A stretch of DNA of 52,017 nucleotides from Pseudomonas sp. ATCC PTA-122608 (GCF_001952855.1 NZ_LPNO01000029.1:1-52017); one strand, 5' to 3'; positions 24,260 to 33,775 are shown, counted from the first letter of the stretch. The notes: generated from the letters alone by a model not told the origin. A program made the numbers and translations.

Positions 24260-25010
24260 GGTTTTTCTGTTGGCCCTGCTGGTCAGCCCCATTGCCCTGG
24301 CCCAGAGCGTCAGCGTGGAGACCAACTCGTTGATGCGCCTGCCCAACAGCAGCGGCGTTTTGCAGTTGGAGCGACTGGATGTAGCGGATTACGGCACCTT
24401 GCTGATTCCCGCCAATATCACCCAGGTGACGGTGGACGAATTGCACCTGGGTCGCGACGCGCGCATCGCCATCGTGCCCGGCAGCACCGCCCTGCAATTG
24501 CAGGTGCGCCAGGCGCAGCTGGAGCATGGCAGCCAGATCACCTCGCGCGGTGCTCCCGGTACCCATGAACGTCCGGCCAAGGCGGGGCGTGATTTGGTCT
24601 TGCGGATTAACTCGCTGACGGCTGATGAACTGTCGGTGGATGCCCGCGGTGGTGCAGGTGCCCAGGGTTATGCCGGGCTGGACGGTGCCAACGGCGAAGA
24701 CCCGGGCTGCACCTGGGGCTCGGCCGGTCGCGGTTCCAATGGCGATAACGGCGGCGACGGTCTGCCGGGCGCGTCGGGGGCGCAGGTTCGTGTGGAGTTG
24801 CCGCAGGACTTCCCCGCCGAGAAGATCAAAGTCTGGGTGGACGGCGGTGCCGGCGGTTTGGCAGGCACGGCGGGCAAACCGGGTAAAGGCGGGCAGTCCA
24901 AGGGTTGCCTGGTGTACCGCGCGGACGGTGGCGAGAAAGGTCGGGCCGGGTTGGAAGGGCAGCCGGGTCCAGCGGGGCCTGCGGGTGCTGTGACCGTCCA
25001 AAGGCTTTAA
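24252..25010 (+). CDS. Secreted collagen-like glycine-repeat protein
   Basis: This 252-residue exported protein has a signal peptide MRKVFLLALLVSPIALA (cut near residue 18). A 100-residue beta-rich region follows, then glycine-rich blocks: GAQGYAGLDGANGEDPG, GRGSNGDNGGDGLPGASGAQ, GGLAGTAGKPGKGGQ and GLEGQPGPAGPAGA. Several are true G-X-Y runs, so short triple-helical or polyglycine-II-like structures are possible. Two cysteines (in PGCTWG and KGCLVY) may form a disulfide. It is coupled to the DUF1145 gene. Function is unknown; a surface or matrix role is plausible. Confidence 0.78.
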   Translation: MRKVFLLALLVSPIALAQSVSVETNSLMRLPNSSGVLQLERLDVADYGTLLIPANITQVTVDELHLGRDARIAIVPGSTALQLQVRQAQLEHGSQITSRGAPGTHERPAKAGRDLVLRINSLTADELSVDARGGAGAQGYAGLDGANGEDPGCTWGSAGRGSNGDNGGDGLPGASGAQVRVELPQDFPAEKIKVWVDGGAGGLAGTAGKPGKGGQSKGCLVYRADGGEKGRAGLEGQPGPAGPAGAVTVQRL

Positions 25011-25018
25011 CGCTTTAC

Positions 25019-25133
25019 CTGTGGCGAGGGAGCTTGCTCCCGCTGGGCTGCGTAGCGGCCCCAAAAAAACGGGAGCGCTGCGCACCTCCAGCGGGAGCAA
25101 GCTCCCTCGCCACAGCAAGCTCCCTAGCCACAG
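25019..25133. repeat. REP doublet of the GTGGCGAGGGAGC class with an extra half copy
   Basis: Arms TGTGGCGAGGGAGCTTGCTC and GAGCAAGCTCCCTCGCCACA are inverted, and a further AGCAAGCTCCCTAGCCACAG follows as a diverged half copy. It lies between convergent genes. Confidence 0.85.
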
Positions 25134-25146
25134 GAAATACGGCTCC

Positions 25147-25611
25147 TCAGAACATCGGCCGTGCCGAAGCAATCGCCACCAGCACCAACCCCACAATCAA
25201 GTTAATCCCCACCAATTTACGAATCTGCCCCAACGCCGCAGCCCCGGCCGGCCAATCCTCAGCCGCCACCGCCGTGCGCAGCTCCGGCAACTTCAGTGCC
25301 TGGATCCGGATAAACAGCGCGGTCATCACCACATACAACCCCATCATGACCTGCACATAACGCGGCGCGGTCTCAAACCCGCTGAAGCGCAGTTGCAGCA
25401 GGCCGACACCGCTGATCGGCAAGACCAGCACCGCGACCCACACCCACACAAAAAAACGTTGAAACACATTTACCCAGAGTTTCAGCCGGGCAGGCCCGTC
25501 CAGCGCAGCCATGGCGGCGGGGCGCAGGATCATCCAGGCGAAAAACATACCGCCGACCCATATCAGGGCGGCCAGTACATGCAGGGTATAAGCAAGGCTA
25601 AACACGGTCAT
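25147..25611 (-). CDS. CopD-family membrane protein
   Basis: This 154-residue inner-membrane protein has four hydrophobic spans and opens with YTLHVLAALIWVGGMFFAW, the histidine-containing first helix of the CopD domain. CopD proteins are linked to copper uptake or to haem-type redox roles. Here the gene stands alone, without copC. It diverges from dinG across 99 bases. Confidence 0.8.
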   Translation of the reverse strand: MTVFSLAYTLHVLAALIWVGGMFFAWMILRPAAMAALDGPARLKLWVNVFQRFFVWVWVAVLVLPISGVGLLQLRFSGFETAPRYVQVMMGLYVVMTALFIRIQALKLPELRTAVAAEDWPAGAAALGQIRKLVGINLIVGLVLVAIASARPMF

Positions 25612-25710
25612 TGGGGTACTCCGTTCTGCGCGGGATTAATTAGCGGGGTATGATAGCGGCCGATCCGAACCACTGAAAATTTATCCAGCGTTTTTTGCGC
25701 CCGACTATCC

Positions 25711-27855
25711 ATGATCAGCACTGAACTCAAAACCACGATCCAGGGCGCCTACTCGCGTTTTCTCGAAGCCAAGAGCTTGAAACCGCGGTACGGCCAGCGC
25801 CTGATGATCGCCGAAGTTGCCAAGGTCCTCGGGGATATCGACACCGACGACGAAGGCCGGCGCAGTGGCGACCCGGCAGTGGTCGCTGTCGAAGCCGGTA
25901 CGGGTACCGGCAAAACCGTGGCCTATTGCATTGCGGCGATTCCCACCGCCAAGGCCGCCGGTAAGCGCTTGGTGATTGCCACCGCCACCGTCGCCCTGCA
26001 AGAGCAGATTGTCTACAAAGACCTGCCCGACCTGATGCGCAACAGCGGCCTGAATTTCACCTTCGCCCTGGCCAAAGGCCGTGGGCGCTACATGTGCCTG
26101 TCCAAGCTCGACGTATTGTTGCAGGAAGGCCACGCGCAAACCGCTACGGCCTCGCTGTTCGAAGAAGAAGGCTTCAAGATCGAAGTCGATGAAGTCAGTC
26201 AGAAGCTGTTTACCAGCATGATCGAGAAACTCGCCGGCAATAAATGGGATGGCGATCGCGACAGCTGGCCGAATGCCCTGGAGGACGCCGACTGGGCGCG
26301 CCTGACCACCGACCACAGCCAGTGCACCAACCGTCATTGCCCCAACTTCGGCCAGTGCGCCTTCTACAAGGCCCGCGAAGGCATGGGCAAGGTCGACGTT
26401 ATTGTCACCAACCATGACATGGTCCTCGCCGACCTGGCCCTGGGCGGCGGCGCCGTATTGCCCGACCCGCGTGACACGCTCTACGTGTTCGACGAAGGCC
26501 ATCACCTGCCCGACAAGGCCATCGGCCACTTTGCCCACTACACGCGCCTGCGTTCCACCGCCGACTGGCTGGAAACCACCGCCAAGAACCTCACCAAGTT
26601 GCTCGCCCAGCATCCGTTGCCCGGCGACCTGGGCAAACTGATCGAGCAAGTCCCGGAGCTGGCGCGGGAGATCAAGACCCAGCAGCAATTCATGTTCAGC
26701 GCCTGCGAGCAGGTGGCAGACTTCAAGCCCGGCGAAGACGTGGAAGGCCGTGAACGGCCGCGCCATCGCTTCGTCGGCGGGCTGATCCCCGAGCACATGC
26801 GGGAAATGGGCATCGAGCTGAAGAAGGGCTTTTCACGCCTGACCGACCTGTTCACCCGCCTCACCGATTTGCTCAAGGAAGGCATGGATGGCGAGGTCAA
26901 CATCGGCATCGCCAGCAACCAGGCCGAAGAATGGTACCCGCTGTTTGGTAGCCTGCTGTCCCGCGCCCAGGGCAACTGGGAGTTGTGGACCGCGTTTACC
27001 GTCGAAGACCCGGAAGACAACCCGCCTATGGCCCGTTGGCTGACCTTGTCGGAAAGCGGTGCGTTGTTTGATATCGAGGTCAATGCCAGCCCGATCCTGG
27101 CCGCAGAAATGCTCCGACGTAACCTGTGGAATGTGGCCTACGGCACCTTGGTCACCTCGGCTACGCTGACGGCCCTGGGCACCTTCGACCGCTTCCGCAT
27201 GCGCGCCGGCTTGCCGAAAAAGGCCGTCACCGCCGTGGTGCCGAGCCCGTTCCATCACGCCGACGCCGGTGTGTTGCGGGTGCCGGACCTCAAGGCCGAC
27301 CCACGGGATGCGCCGGCCCATACGGCGGCGATCATTCGTGACCTGCCGTCGTTGGTGGAAGGTTCACGGGGCACGCTGGTGCTGTTCTCGTCCCGCAAAC
27401 AGATGCAGGACGTGTTCGACGGCCTCGACCGTGACTGGCGCAAGCAGGTATTTATCCAGGGCAACCTGTCGAAGCAGGAAACCCTGAACAAGCACAAGGC
27501 GCGGGTGGATGGCGGCGATTCCAGCGTGCTGTTCGGCCTGGCGAGTTTCGCCGAGGGTGTGGATTTGCCCGGCGCCTACTGCGAGCACGTGGTGATCGCC
27601 AAGATCCCGTTCTCGGTGCCGGATGATCCGGTGGAGGCTGCGCTGGCCGAATGGATCGAGGCCCGGGGCGGAAATCCGTTCATGGAAATCTCGGTGCCGG
27701 ACGCCTCCTTGAAGCTGGTCCAGGCCTGCGGGCGCCTGCTGCGTACCGAAGAAGATCGCGGCACCATCACTTTGCTTGACCGGCGTCTGGTTACCCAGCG
27801 CTACGGGAAAGCTATCCTGAATGCTTTGCCGCCGTTTCGGCGGGAAATTTCTTAA
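25711..27855 (+). CDS. dinG: ATP-dependent DNA helicase DinG
   Basis: This 714-residue XPD-like 5'-3' superfamily-2 helicase unwinds damaged or RNA-paired DNA. Walker A GTGTGKT is at 63-69 (K68). The iron-sulfur cysteines C129, C205, C210 and C216 are all present, as in QCTNRHCPNFGQC. The DEGH box is at 261-264. Late motifs SASLKLVQACGRLLR-like near 660-680 complete the helicase core. The length equals the E. coli protein. No LexA box was recognised upstream. A palindromic stem follows the stop. Confidence 0.93.
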   Translation: MISTELKTTIQGAYSRFLEAKSLKPRYGQRLMIAEVAKVLGDIDTDDEGRRSGDPAVVAVEAGTGTGKTVAYCIAAIPTAKAAGKRLVIATATVALQEQIVYKDLPDLMRNSGLNFTFALAKGRGRYMCLSKLDVLLQEGHAQTATASLFEEEGFKIEVDEVSQKLFTSMIEKLAGNKWDGDRDSWPNALEDADWARLTTDHSQCTNRHCPNFGQCAFYKAREGMGKVDVIVTNHDMVLADLALGGGAVLPDPRDTLYVFDEGHHLPDKAIGHFAHYTRLRSTADWLETTAKNLTKLLAQHPLPGDLGKLIEQVPELAREIKTQQQFMFSACEQVADFKPGEDVEGRERPRHRFVGGLIPEHMREMGIELKKGFSRLTDLFTRLTDLLKEGMDGEVNIGIASNQAEEWYPLFGSLLSRAQGNWELWTAFTVEDPEDNPPMARWLTLSESGALFDIEVNASPILAAEMLRRNLWNVAYGTLVTSATLTALGTFDRFRMRAGLPKKAVTAVVPSPFHHADAGVLRVPDLKADPRDAPAHTAAIIRDLPSLVEGSRGTLVLFSSRKQMQDVFDGLDRDWRKQVFIQGNLSKQETLNKHKARVDGGDSSVLFGLASFAEGVDLPGAYCEHVVIAKIPFSVPDDPVEAALAEWIEARGGNPFMEISVPDASLKLVQACGRLLRTEEDRGTITLLDRRLVTQRYGKAILNALPPFRREIS

Positions 27856-27889
27856 GACCCTGTGGGCGAATTCGCCCACTTCGTGGTCT
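27855..27889 (+). terminator. Nested stem-loop after dinG
   Basis: AGACC (27855-27859) and GGTCT (27885-27889) enclose the perfect palindrome GTGGGCGAATTCGCCCAC (27862-27879). No T-run follows, so termination is uncertain. Confidence 0.4.
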
Positions 27890-27950
27890 ATCTCACCATT
27901 GCTTCACGTCATCAGGCCAGTCACCGGCCGTTTGGGAGAACCTTGTTCAC

Positions 27951-30278
27951 ATGATTCGCACGCTGCCCGCTGTTTTTGCCTTGTTGTTTGCCGCGCCATT
28001 GCTGGCTGCGCCTGCCGGGCAACAAACCCTGTTCAACTTTGTACGGCCCGCCGATGTGGTCAAGGTGGCGACCCAGGACGCCAGCCTGCCGCAATACAAC
28101 GCCGAACAAACCCCTGAAGGCGAAGTGCTGCGCCGTATCACCTTCAACCCGGCGGCCGAACCGAGCCTGGTGCTCAGCCCGCAGACCGGTGCCTGGGACT
28201 GGTCGCAATCCGGCGCCATGAGCCTGCGCATTCAAAGCGCGATGGACTGGGCGCTGACCCTGTACGTCAAGGTGCAGAGCAATGACGGCCGGACGCTGTT
28301 CAGCCGTATCGACCTGCCGGCAGGCCCGGCGCAGACGCTGCTGATTCCGCTGCAAGCCAACTCGCCGCTGAGCCAGGGCATGAAAGCCGGCCCGCCGATG
28401 CCGATCACCGTCGATGGCCAGCGTGTATTGCTGGCCAGCAGCGAAGGGGAGATCGACCGCAGCCAGATCGTGTCGGTGACCCTGTCGATGATCAAGCCCA
28501 ATGTCGCTCAAAGCATCCTGCTGGAGCGCTTTGGCGTGCAAGACGTCGAGCCGGTGCTCAAAGCCACCTACAGTGATCTGGTGGACACTTACGGGCAGTC
28601 CACCCGCGCCAGGTGGCCGGAGAAAGTCAGCAGCGACGAGCAGCTGAGGGCCGCTGCGGTCAAGGAGCAGCAACAGCTCAAGGGCTGGCTGGCCGAGCGC
28701 GACAAGGCGTCCCTGGACAAGTACGGCGGCTGGAACAAGGGCCCGGCCTTTGACGCCAGCGGCTTCTTCCGCACCGAGAAGCGCGACGGGCGCTGGTACC
28801 TGGTGACACCGGAAGGCCATCCGTTCTATTCCCTGGGCGTCAACACCGTAGCGCCGGACAACAGCCAGACCTACGTTGCGGGCCGCGAATGGATGTTTGC
28901 CGCGCTGCCCAAGGCCGGCGAACCTTTCGACAAATACTATGGAAGCAGCGACAGCCGCAGCGGCAATGGCGCGGATCAGGGGCGCAGCTTTAATGTCGGC
29001 CGCTGGTACGACTTCTATGGCGCCAACCTGCAACGTACCTATGGCCAGCCTTGCGTGCCGCCGGCACCTTGTGTTCCGGAAGGTTTCGACCAGAAACGCT
29101 GGGTCAGCCACACCCTCGACCGTCTTAAAGCCTGGGGTTTCAACACCGTCGGCAACTGGAGCGCGCCGCAGTTGGCCACCGCCGACCGCGTGCCTTACAC
29201 CTTGCCCCTGTCGATCGTCGGCGATTACGCGAGCATCAGCACCGGAACCGATTGGTGGGGCGGCATGCCCGACCCGTTCGACCCGCGCTTCGCCATGGCC
29301 ACCGAGCGTGCGGTGGCGATTGCCGCCCGTGACCATCGTGACGACCCGTGGCTGATCGGCTTCTTTGCCGACAACGAACTGGCCTGGGCCGGTCCCGGTG
29401 ATGATCCCAAATCCCGTTACGCCTTGGCCTACGGCACCTTGCGCATGACCACCGACGTGCCGGCCAAGCGCGCGTTTCTCAAGCAATTGCGCGACAAATA
29501 CCGCAACCAGGACGGCCTGTCCAAGGCCTGGGGCATCGAACTGCCCGCCTGGGAGCTGATGGAAGACCCTGGTTTCGTGCCGCCCATGCCGAACCCAGAG
29601 CACCCGGAAATCGAGGCGGACTTCAAATACTTCCAGAAGACCTTCGCCGATGCTTACTTCAAGACCATCTCCGATGCGCTGAAATGGCACGCGCCCAACC
29701 AGCTGTTGCTGGGTGGCCGTTATGCGGTCAGCACCCCGGAATCGGTGGCGTCCTGCGCGCAGTATTGCGATGTGCTGAGTTTCAACATGTACACCCTCAA
29801 GCCGCAGGATGGTTACGACTTCGCGGCCCTGCGGGCGTTGGACAAGCCGGTGCTGATCACCGAGTTCAACTTCGGCTCGGCGGACCGTGGCCCGTTCTGG
29901 GGGGGCGTGACGCAGTTGGCCAGGGAAGAGGATCGCGGGACTGCCTACGCCAACTTCCTCAAGCAGGCCATGGCCGAGCCGTCGATTGTTGGCGTGCATT
30001 GGTTCCAGTATCTGGACCAGCCGGTCACCGGTCGTCTTCTGGACGGCGAAAACGGCCACTTCGGCCTGGTAGGCATCACCGATGTGCCGTTCCAGGGCTT
30101 TGTCGAGAGTGTGCGTAAAAGTAACCTGGCGGCGGTCGACCAACTGGGCAAAGAGGCCGAGAGGGCCAAGGCGGCTGCCGCGGTTCACACCGGAGAAGGC
30201 GGTAAGCCGGGGCATGACGGCAATGCCGCAGGGCCGGGCGCAGGGCATTCCGGCGGGCATTCCGGCAAGGGCCATTGA
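27951..30278 (+). CDS. Secreted GH50-like beta-agarase-type glycoside hydrolase
   Basis: This 775-residue exported protein has a signal peptide (MIRTLPAVFALLFAAPLLA). It carries an N-terminal carbohydrate-binding-like beta domain and a TIM barrel. The likely acid/base glutamate is E476 in GFFADNELAW and the nucleophile E638 in PVLITEFNFGSADRG, the Asn-Glu/Glu pair of clan GH-A (GH50/GH42). The segment FYSLGVNTVAPDN is typical of agarase-like proteins. The tail (about 730-775) is rich in glycine and histidine (GHDGNAAGPGAGHSGGHSG). The substrate is unproven and may be a plant, algal or bacterial galactan, or the cell's own exopolysaccharide. Confidence 0.82.
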   Translation: MIRTLPAVFALLFAAPLLAAPAGQQTLFNFVRPADVVKVATQDASLPQYNAEQTPEGEVLRRITFNPAAEPSLVLSPQTGAWDWSQSGAMSLRIQSAMDWALTLYVKVQSNDGRTLFSRIDLPAGPAQTLLIPLQANSPLSQGMKAGPPMPITVDGQRVLLASSEGEIDRSQIVSVTLSMIKPNVAQSILLERFGVQDVEPVLKATYSDLVDTYGQSTRARWPEKVSSDEQLRAAAVKEQQQLKGWLAERDKASLDKYGGWNKGPAFDASGFFRTEKRDGRWYLVTPEGHPFYSLGVNTVAPDNSQTYVAGREWMFAALPKAGEPFDKYYGSSDSRSGNGADQGRSFNVGRWYDFYGANLQRTYGQPCVPPAPCVPEGFDQKRWVSHTLDRLKAWGFNTVGNWSAPQLATADRVPYTLPLSIVGDYASISTGTDWWGGMPDPFDPRFAMATERAVAIAARDHRDDPWLIGFFADNELAWAGPGDDPKSRYALAYGTLRMTTDVPAKRAFLKQLRDKYRNQDGLSKAWGIELPAWELMEDPGFVPPMPNPEHPEIEADFKYFQKTFADAYFKTISDALKWHAPNQLLLGGRYAVSTPESVASCAQYCDVLSFNMYTLKPQDGYDFAALRALDKPVLITEFNFGSADRGPFWGGVTQLAREEDRGTAYANFLKQAMAEPSIVGVHWFQYLDQPVTGRLLDGENGHFGLVGITDVPFQGFVESVRKSNLAAVDQLGKEAERAKAAAAVHTGEGGKPGHDGNAAGPGAGHSGGHSGKGH

Positions 30279-30370
30279 TGGCGCCAGATCGACGAGTGCG
30301 GGTTCACAAATCACTCAATGACTGGAACAATGTCGTCCACTTTTTGTAGTACTTTTCCGAGGGGGCTTAG

Positions 30371-31516
30371 GTGCAGATTCAGGGTCATTACGAGCTTCAA
30401 TTCGAAGCGGTGCGTGAAGCCTTCGCCGCACTGTTCGACGACCCTCAGGAGCGTGGCGCCGCGCTGTGCATCCAGATTGGCGGCGAAACCGTCGTCGACC
30501 TGTGGGCCGGTACCGCCGACAAGGACGGTGCCGAGGCCTGGCACAGCGACACCATCGCCAACCTGTTCTCCTGCACCAAGACCTTTACCGCCGTCACGGC
30601 GCTGCAACTGGTGGCCGAAGGCAAGCTGCAGCTAGATGCGCCGGTCGCCAAATACTGGCCGGAATTTGCTGCCGCCGGCAAAGAAGCCATCACCCTGCGC
30701 CATCTGCTTTGCCACCAGGCCGGGTTGCCGGCCCTGCGTGAAACGCTACCCGCCGAAGCGCTGTACGACTGGCAAATGATGGTCGACGCCCTCGCGGCCG
30801 AAGCGCCGTGGTGGAAGCTCGGGGAAGGCCATGGCTATGCGGCGATCACCTACGGCTGGCTGGTGGGCGAACTGCTCCGTCGCGCCGACGGTCGTGGGCC
30901 CGGCGAGTCCATTGTGGCTCGGGTTGCACGGCCATTGGGCCTGGACTTTCATGTGGGTCTGGCAGACAAAGAATTCCATCGGGTTGCCCATATAGCCCGA
31001 GGCAAGGGCAATGTAGGCGATGAGGCGGCACAGCGTTTACTTCAAGTAACGATGCGCGAGCCAATGGCGATGACTACCCGTGCATTTACCAATCCACCGT
31101 CTATTCTGACCAGCACTAATAAACCCGAATGGCGGCGTATGCAGCAGCCAGCGGCAAATGGTCACGGTAATGCACGAAGTCTGGCGGGTTTTTATAGTGG
31201 GCTGCTTGACGGTAGTTTGCTGGAAGCCGACATGCTTGAAGAGTTGACCCGTGAACACAGTATCGGCCCGGATAAAACCTTATTGACACAAACCCGGTTT
31301 GGGCTGGGTTGCATGTTGGATCAACCGCAAGTGCCGAACGCTACGTTCGGCCTTGGCCCACGGGCCTTTGGGCATCCGGGGGCAGGTGGCTCGGTAGGGT
31401 TTGCCGACCCGGAACATGATGTAGCCTTTGGTTTTGTGACCAATACATTGGGGCCTTATGTACTTATGGACCCGCGGGCGCAAAAGTTGGTAAGAATATT
31501 GGCCGGTTGTCTGTAA
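30371..31516 (+). CDS. EstB-like serine hydrolase (class C beta-lactamase family)
   Basis: This 381-residue protein has the penicillin-binding/beta-lactamase fold used by family VIII esterases. The S-x-x-K motif is SCTK with S67 and K70; a candidate catalytic tyrosine lies in GHGYAAITYGW (Y156 or Y161). The late motif region GHPGAGGSVGF replaces KTG. It starts at a GTG (30371) behind a GAGGGGG ribosome site. No signal peptide is visible, which fits an intracellular esterase rather than a resistance enzyme. Confidence 0.83.
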   Translation: MQIQGHYELQFEAVREAFAALFDDPQERGAALCIQIGGETVVDLWAGTADKDGAEAWHSDTIANLFSCTKTFTAVTALQLVAEGKLQLDAPVAKYWPEFAAAGKEAITLRHLLCHQAGLPALRETLPAEALYDWQMMVDALAAEAPWWKLGEGHGYAAITYGWLVGELLRRADGRGPGESIVARVARPLGLDFHVGLADKEFHRVAHIARGKGNVGDEAAQRLLQVTMREPMAMTTRAFTNPPSILTSTNKPEWRRMQQPAANGHGNARSLAGFYSGLLDGSLLEADMLEELTREHSIGPDKTLLTQTRFGLGCMLDQPQVPNATFGLGPRAFGHPGAGGSVGFADPEHDVAFGFVTNTLGPYVLMDPRAQKLVRILAGCL

Positions 31517-31658
31517 ATAGCTTGCTGTCTTGCGTTTTTTTGTTACAAAGGCACATACAAAAAGACGCTAGGCAAAATGTTGTAACTTTAATGTTCCAAA
31601 AGCGTCTGTTTAACGGGTCATTCAGGCCCCTGATTTTTTCTCATTTTGTGGATATCTC

Positions 31659-32819
31659 ATGTTATCGAACAAGTCCTTGGCACTGGCGCTATGCCTCACT
31701 ATTACTGGCTGTGCACAAACCCCACAAAATGATGCCGAAGGTGGGCATTGGTGGTCATTTGGCTCTGATAAGGCTGCTACCAAGGACGCAGTGAGCCAAA
31801 CCGACACCAAGCCGGATGCCAAGCCGGCCGTTGCTGCCAAGGCGCCTGCGCCGGTTGCACCTGCCGCTGCAGCACCTGCACCGGTTGCCAAGGCGGATAC
31901 CGGCTCCAGCTGGTGGCCGTTCTCGTCGAAAACCGACGATGCCAAGGCTGACCTGAAAGCCGACCTCAAGGCTGCAACGCCTGCCTCCGGCGCACCCACT
32001 GCTGCACCGGCTGCGGCACCTGCCGTTGCCAAGACAGATACCGATACCAAATGGTGGTGGCCGTTCGAAAGCAAGCCAAAGCCATTGGCCAAGGTCGACG
32101 TTGCCAACATTCCAATGCCTGATCCAAAAATCACCCAGGCCTGGCTGGACGACTACGAGCCGCGCCTGCGCCTCGCGATCAAGGACAGCAACCTGCAACT
32201 GGAACGTCGCGACAACGTATTGGTCGTGATTGCCCCGGTTGACGGCTCCTACAACCCGAAACGTCCGGCGATGTTGTTGCCGGTGACCCTGGGTCCATTC
32301 ACCCGCGTTGCCAAGGCTGTTGAAGGCGATCCGAAGACCGCCGTACTGGTCCTGGGCCACGTCGATACCTCGGGTGCCGAGCCGGTGAGCCAGGCCCTGA
32401 CCAAAGAGCGCGCGCAGTCCATCGCCTCGATCTTCAGCCTCAGTGGCCTGAAGCAGGACCGCCTGATGCTGCGTGGCATGGGCGACCTGATGCCACGTGC
32501 CGCCAACGACAGCACCCAGGGCCGTGCCCTGAACCGTCGTATGGAAATCATGTTCACCCAGCGCACCACCATGCTGGCCTTGCTGAGCAAGTACAACTCG
32601 GGTAACCCGCCAAAGGCTGAAATGGTTTCTGTGCAGGACGTTCCTGCTCCCGCCGCTGCTCCGGTCAAAAAAGCTGCTGCTCCGGCGAAAAAAACCGTCG
32701 CCAAGAAGGCTGCCGCCAAGCCGGCTGCCAAAAAGGCCCCGGCGAAGCCTGCCGCTAAAAAGCCAGCACCTGCCAAAGCCGCTGCTCCAGCCGCTACCAA
32801 CGACCAGGCAAAAAACTGA
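31659..32819 (+). CDS. OmpA-family lipoprotein with lysine/alanine histone-H1-like tail
   Basis: This 386-residue protein starts with a lipoprotein signal ending TGC (C18). A long alanine/proline-rich linker follows with two SSWWPFSSK/KWWWPFESK-type tryptophan motifs. An OmpA-type peptidoglycan-binding domain occupies about 180-300 (VLGHVDTSGAEPVSQALTKERAQ, NRRMEIMF). From about 330 the tail consists of repeated KKAAAPAKKT and AAKPAAKKAPAKPAAKK units, like AlgP or histone H1. A basic tail in the periplasm could bind acidic surface polymers or peptidoglycan. It is followed 27 bases later by pdxH. Confidence 0.84.
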   Translation: MLSNKSLALALCLTITGCAQTPQNDAEGGHWWSFGSDKAATKDAVSQTDTKPDAKPAVAAKAPAPVAPAAAAPAPVAKADTGSSWWPFSSKTDDAKADLKADLKAATPASGAPTAAPAAAPAVAKTDTDTKWWWPFESKPKPLAKVDVANIPMPDPKITQAWLDDYEPRLRLAIKDSNLQLERRDNVLVVIAPVDGSYNPKRPAMLLPVTLGPFTRVAKAVEGDPKTAVLVLGHVDTSGAEPVSQALTKERAQSIASIFSLSGLKQDRLMLRGMGDLMPRAANDSTQGRALNRRMEIMFTQRTTMLALLSKYNSGNPPKAEMVSVQDVPAPAAAPVKKAAAPAKKTVAKKAAAKPAAKKAPAKPAAKKPAPAKAAAPAATNDQAKN

Positions 32820-32846
32820 TTATTTGAGCAAGAAGGATAAAGCCGC

Positions 32847-33494
32847 ATGACCCAGGCACTGGCCGATATGCGCCGTGACTACACACGGGACGGTTTGAGC
32901 GAGGCCCAGGCCCCGGACGAACCGTTTGGCTTGTTCCACCAGTGGTTCGCCGACGCGGTGAAAACCGAGCAGCCGCCGGTGGAGGCCAATGCCATGACCC
33001 TGGCAACGGTCGACCAGGACGGTCGCCCGCACTGCCGGATCCTGCTGCTCAAGGGCCTGGACACACAGGGCTTTACCTTCTTCACCAATTATCAGAGTGC
33101 CAAGGGCGAACAGCTCGCGGCGCGGCCGTTTGCTGCCATGACCTTCTTCTGGCCGACCCTGGAGCGCCAGGTGCGCATCGAAGGTCGGGTGGTGAAGGTC
33201 ACTCCCGAGGAGTCGGACGCTTACTTCCAGGTCCGCCCTCTGGGCAGCCGCCTGGGAGCCTGGGCTTCACCGCAAAGCCGGGTCATCAGGGACCGCGAAG
33301 AGTTGCAGGACCTGCTCAAGGCCACCGAACAACGCTTCAGCGATACCCAGCCTGACTGCCCCGAGCACTGGGGTGGTTATCGCCTGCTGCCGGAGCGCAT
33401 CGAGTTCTGGCAAGGCCGCGCGAGTCGTTTGCACGACCGCCTGAACTACCGCTTGCAGGGTGCCGACTGGGCCCGTGAGCGGCTGGCGCCCTGA
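32847..33494 (+). CDS. pdxH: Pyridoxamine 5'-phosphate oxidase PdxH
   Basis: This 215-residue FMN enzyme makes pyridoxal 5'-phosphate from the pyridoxine or pyridoxamine phosphate. Family marks are RILLLKGLDTQGFTFFTNYQ (about 56-75), SAKGEQLAARPFAAMTFFW, and the C-terminal signature IEFWQGRASRLHDRLNYR. The length is normal. It lies close behind the OmpA lipoprotein gene and may share its transcript. Confidence 0.95.
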   Translation: MTQALADMRRDYTRDGLSEAQAPDEPFGLFHQWFADAVKTEQPPVEANAMTLATVDQDGRPHCRILLLKGLDTQGFTFFTNYQSAKGEQLAARPFAAMTFFWPTLERQVRIEGRVVKVTPEESDAYFQVRPLGSRLGAWASPQSRVIRDREELQDLLKATEQRFSDTQPDCPEHWGGYRLLPERIEFWQGRASRLHDRLNYRLQGADWARERLAP

Positions 33495-33775
33495 GCCCGC
33501 CTTTCGTCACCTCGCCTGAATGTAGCGCTGCACGCCGAAGTCTCTAGTCAGAGGCCTTGGATGGGTAGCGCTGCGCCGCGTTATGCCGCCGTTGGCTACA
33601 ATGATGAAAGCGTCCATGAAGATCCTGAGGGAGGTGGGATTGCTACCGTTCGTCGAGTTTTTCGGTACAGCTTCTCTGTACTAAGGCTGAATGAAAACAA
33701 TTTTCTGCCCGGCATGCCGTGACAGGCGGCAAGCCACAGCGGTTTAATGGATACCTGTCCTTTGGAGTTGATGCT

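Noticed and set aside
24225..25196. 323-codon minus-strand open frame opposite the collagen-like gene
   Set aside because: Low-complexity shadow of the glycine codons; the plus-strand gene has a signal peptide and is coupled to its neighbour.
27921..30314. 797-codon minus-strand open frame opposite the agarase-like gene
   Set aside because: Antisense side effect of high G+C codon use; the plus strand has signal peptide and catalytic motifs, this one has none.
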